NCBI GenBank assembly: GCA_025602905.1
Contig: JAHLKI010000003.1
Span: forward strand, 372,001 to 436,000
Reading direction: 5' to 3'
Length of the DNA: 64,000 bases
Source: Phlyctochytrium arcticum
Taxonomy: Eukaryota; Chytridiomycota; Chytridiomycetes; Chytridiales; Chytridiaceae
Shown here in pieces: positions 61,954 through 64,000 of this stretch. Within the stretch, counting starts at the first letter, position 1. Each line of letters starts with the position of its first letter. Made by a program: the position numbers and the translations under genes. The notes under the pieces are model-generated. The model made no database searches, was not told where the DNA came from, and saw nothing but the letters and a program-made list of their open reading frames with translations.

Positions 61954-64000
61954 TTATAGCGGAAGAACCAGGCGACGAAAGCGTAGGATACTGTCTCCGA
62001 ACCTGTCGCTTAAAATTACTATTGTACTTGGACAATATTGAAAGAACGGTAGAACGTACTGCAAAATTTGGCGACGCGACTCCGTTTTGATTTCAAGATC
62101 AGACGCCTTTTGTTGGGCAGTGGGAATAAGTTCATCAGGAAGATTGGCTAGCCTTGCGACATTCAATCTATCAAAAGAATGCTTTAAAAAAAGATTATTA
62201 GTTTTCCCCATTGGGCGATAGCATACCCGTAAGACCGATGAGCTAGCCCCTCCGTCAACTTGTACGCAAACACAATCCCAGACTTTATGGAAGAATCATC
62301 ATCCAGGGTTTCGTAAAATCCCATGTGGCAATTCCGAAGTTGTCCCATAAACTTGCGTTCCAACTGTCCAAGTAAAGGATAATGCGTCACAAATAAAGTC
62401 TTGCATCCTACATCTTCCAAAAAGTACTGTAACGTCGCAAATGCGATTGCAGTACCGTCATGGGTTGATGTGCCACGACCCAGTTCGTCCAGAATGACAA
62501 GGGATTGAGGGGTAGCGACTCGCATAATGTCGGAGGTTTCCTGGAGTTCTTTCATGAACGTCGACTGACCGCCGGCCAAATCATCCGAGGCACCCATTCT
62601 GCATACGCAAAGCGGTAAGACTTTGTCAAAGAAAGCTTGGGTCACCAGACTTTACCTAGTATGAACGGAATCAAAGATGCCCAGTTCTGCTGAAGTAGCT
62701 GGCACATACGATCCGATCTGGGCCATAATGACAGTCAAGGCCACTTGTCGTATATAACAGGATTTGCCGCCCATGTTGGGTCTGTGGGGAGTCAACATTA
62801 GATCGGCCGAATATGACGTTCGTGTTCAATCATACCCGGTAATAAGCAAACAAGACTGGTCTGAGAGTAACGATGAGAAACCAGTGCAGCGAAATGATTT
62901 CGGAATGGCGTACCTTGGCTAAAATCGATATGGTTTGGCACGAAATTGGACACAAAAGTTTCTACCATCGGATGTCGCCCATCCTCAACCACAATCGTCT
63001 GTGTATCAACAAAAGTGGGTTTACAATACCCAGGCTGCGACGCAACCGTTGCTAGAAAAATAGTTTAGTTCTCATGAACCATGAATTGTCAGTGAATTGA
63101 CGTTTCTAACCGAGCGAAAAAAGACAGTCTATTGTAGCGGCACTCTGGACCCCGTCACGTAGAAGTTCATAATGGGATGCCATCTCGCTTTGAAATAACC
63201 AAAATCAAGTTGGGAATCAAAAACTGGGTTTGGTAAGGGTACTCACCCAACAAAACTTGAAAACGCCCCCTCGCAAACGCCAAGAAGCTGCTCACGGAAT
63301 TGATCTCGCTCTTTTATCTTTTCTGTACCATTTTCAGTACATCAAGTCTCAACGCCGAAAAATTTCACCCTCACCAATCACGAATGGAGTGTGAAATCGT
63401 GCAGCAGCTTTTGTACTATATTAAATTCTAATTTAATATCCGGATTTGAGATTTTGCAAAAATGGTGTCTTCTTACTTGCTAATCTTGATCCAGTTTTTC
63501 GGAGCGGTAGACGCCTGACTGGTTGGAAGCTCCACAAGATACTAGTATGCCATTTTAAAAGTTTTTTAAACAAACAAATGAGGATAGAAGCGTACCTCAA
63601 CTCCTGCAACCTTTGTATACACCAGGTGTGGTTTCTTCAAACTTGTCCGCACTTGTTGAAGATGGTTGTCGAGGTCATCTTCTACCGCTGTTACACTCTA
63701 CGCCTCGATTATTAACATGATATACAACGAATATAATCTGAGAGGAAAAATCTTACTCGTTTCAGTTGACCAATCTCAGGCCATGGCTCTGTGCTCACAA
63801 ACAAGTTGATTTTATCATTTTCCCGGGCTGCATGCTCGTGAATGGCATGTTTGAATTTTGCGATAGTCGTTTGAATAGCAGAGCATGATTTGAAAATCTT
63901 AAGCAAGATGGGAGACTGAAAGGATTGCCACATCTCGGGGGACAAGTTGGAGGAGAGTTTATCCAGGGCAGTGACGGTATTGAATAATTCGGAAGGTGTC
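61954..64000 (-). CDS. MSH3: DNA mismatch repair protein MSH3, 5' end missing
   Basis: The MutS homologue that pairs with MSH2 (MutS-beta) to recognise insertion/deletion loops. Exons in reading order: from the window edge to 63757, 63697-63596, 63541-63477, 63415-63375, 63322-63247, 63187-63111, 63051-62914, 62860-62836, 62781-62656, 62598-62227, 62167-62060 and 62008-61954. MSH3-type landmarks: [39 protein letters not shown], ATPase Walker [17 protein letters not shown] (assembled across an intron), [27 protein letters not shown], Walker [45 protein letters not shown]. Two exons are tiny (25 and 41 nt). The last intron (62009-62059, 51 nt) has no stop and is a multiple of three, so its retention would also give an open frame. 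Confidence 0.95.

Overview
The window is eukaryotic nuclear DNA, most likely from an early-diverging, flagellated (zoosporic) fungus. Most genes are broken by short GT-AG introns, usually 50-66 nt. The proteome looks fungal (Rad5-type helicase, AKR1-type ankyrin-DHHC acyltransferase, secreted protein with CBM19-like chitin-binding repeats). A TTLL9-type tubulin ligase and a possible centrosomal ASH-domain protein point to a cilium and centriole, which Dikarya lack. All gene models below were spliced by hand from donor/acceptor signals and reading-frame continuity; no database search was possible.

Layout. 1-20.4 kb is a dense housekeeping block: HAS1 (-, cut by the window start), RAD5/HLTF-like (+), a possible ASH-domain protein (-), ubiquitin-eS31 (-), EAPP (+), PRP43 (+), TTLL9-like (-), eight-unit polyubiquitin (-) and a dsRBD-like/RGG protein (-). 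20.4-22.15 kb has no gene I can support. 22.15-32.3 kb holds three intron-rich genes on the + strand: BCAS3 homologue, a cyclin and exportin-4 (18 exons). A 55-62 bp repeat lies about 290 bp upstream of the start codons of both the cyclin and exportin-4.

32.3-44.0 kb is the accessory region. It contains two diverged copies (A about 33.2-36.16 kb; B about 38.97-41.96 kb) of a cassette of two divergently oriented, intron-containing genes of unknown family. The + gene of the two copies shares an exon module but continues differently: copy A runs into a protein-kinase N-lobe, copy B into an unrelated stretch. The same intron sequence recurs four times in these genes. A MULE transposon with 91-bp terminal inverted repeats has inserted at the 3' end of copy A. 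A 768-bp non-autonomous inverted-repeat element with an 8-bp target duplication lies beyond copy B. A degenerate CDK-like pseudokinase at 59.2-60.3 kb resembles the kinase piece in copy A.

44.08-64 kb: an intronless RtcB-family RNA ligase with an extra N-terminal ubiquitin-like/doublecortin-like segment (+), a small hypothetical gene (-), an interrupted ORF (+), a C2H2 zinc-finger protein (-), an ACAD10/11-type phosphotransferase (+), NOP14 (+), the AKR1-like DHHC acyltransferase (-), the pseudokinase (-), the secreted CBM19-like protein (-) and MSH3 (-, cut by the window end). Functional themes are ribosome biogenesis and RNA processing (HAS1, PRP43, NOP14, eS31), ubiquitin and DNA damage/repair (polyubiquitin, RAD5-like, MSH3) and cell cycle/cytoskeleton (cyclin, EAPP, TTLL9-like). 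I saw no tRNA, rRNA or CRISPR array.
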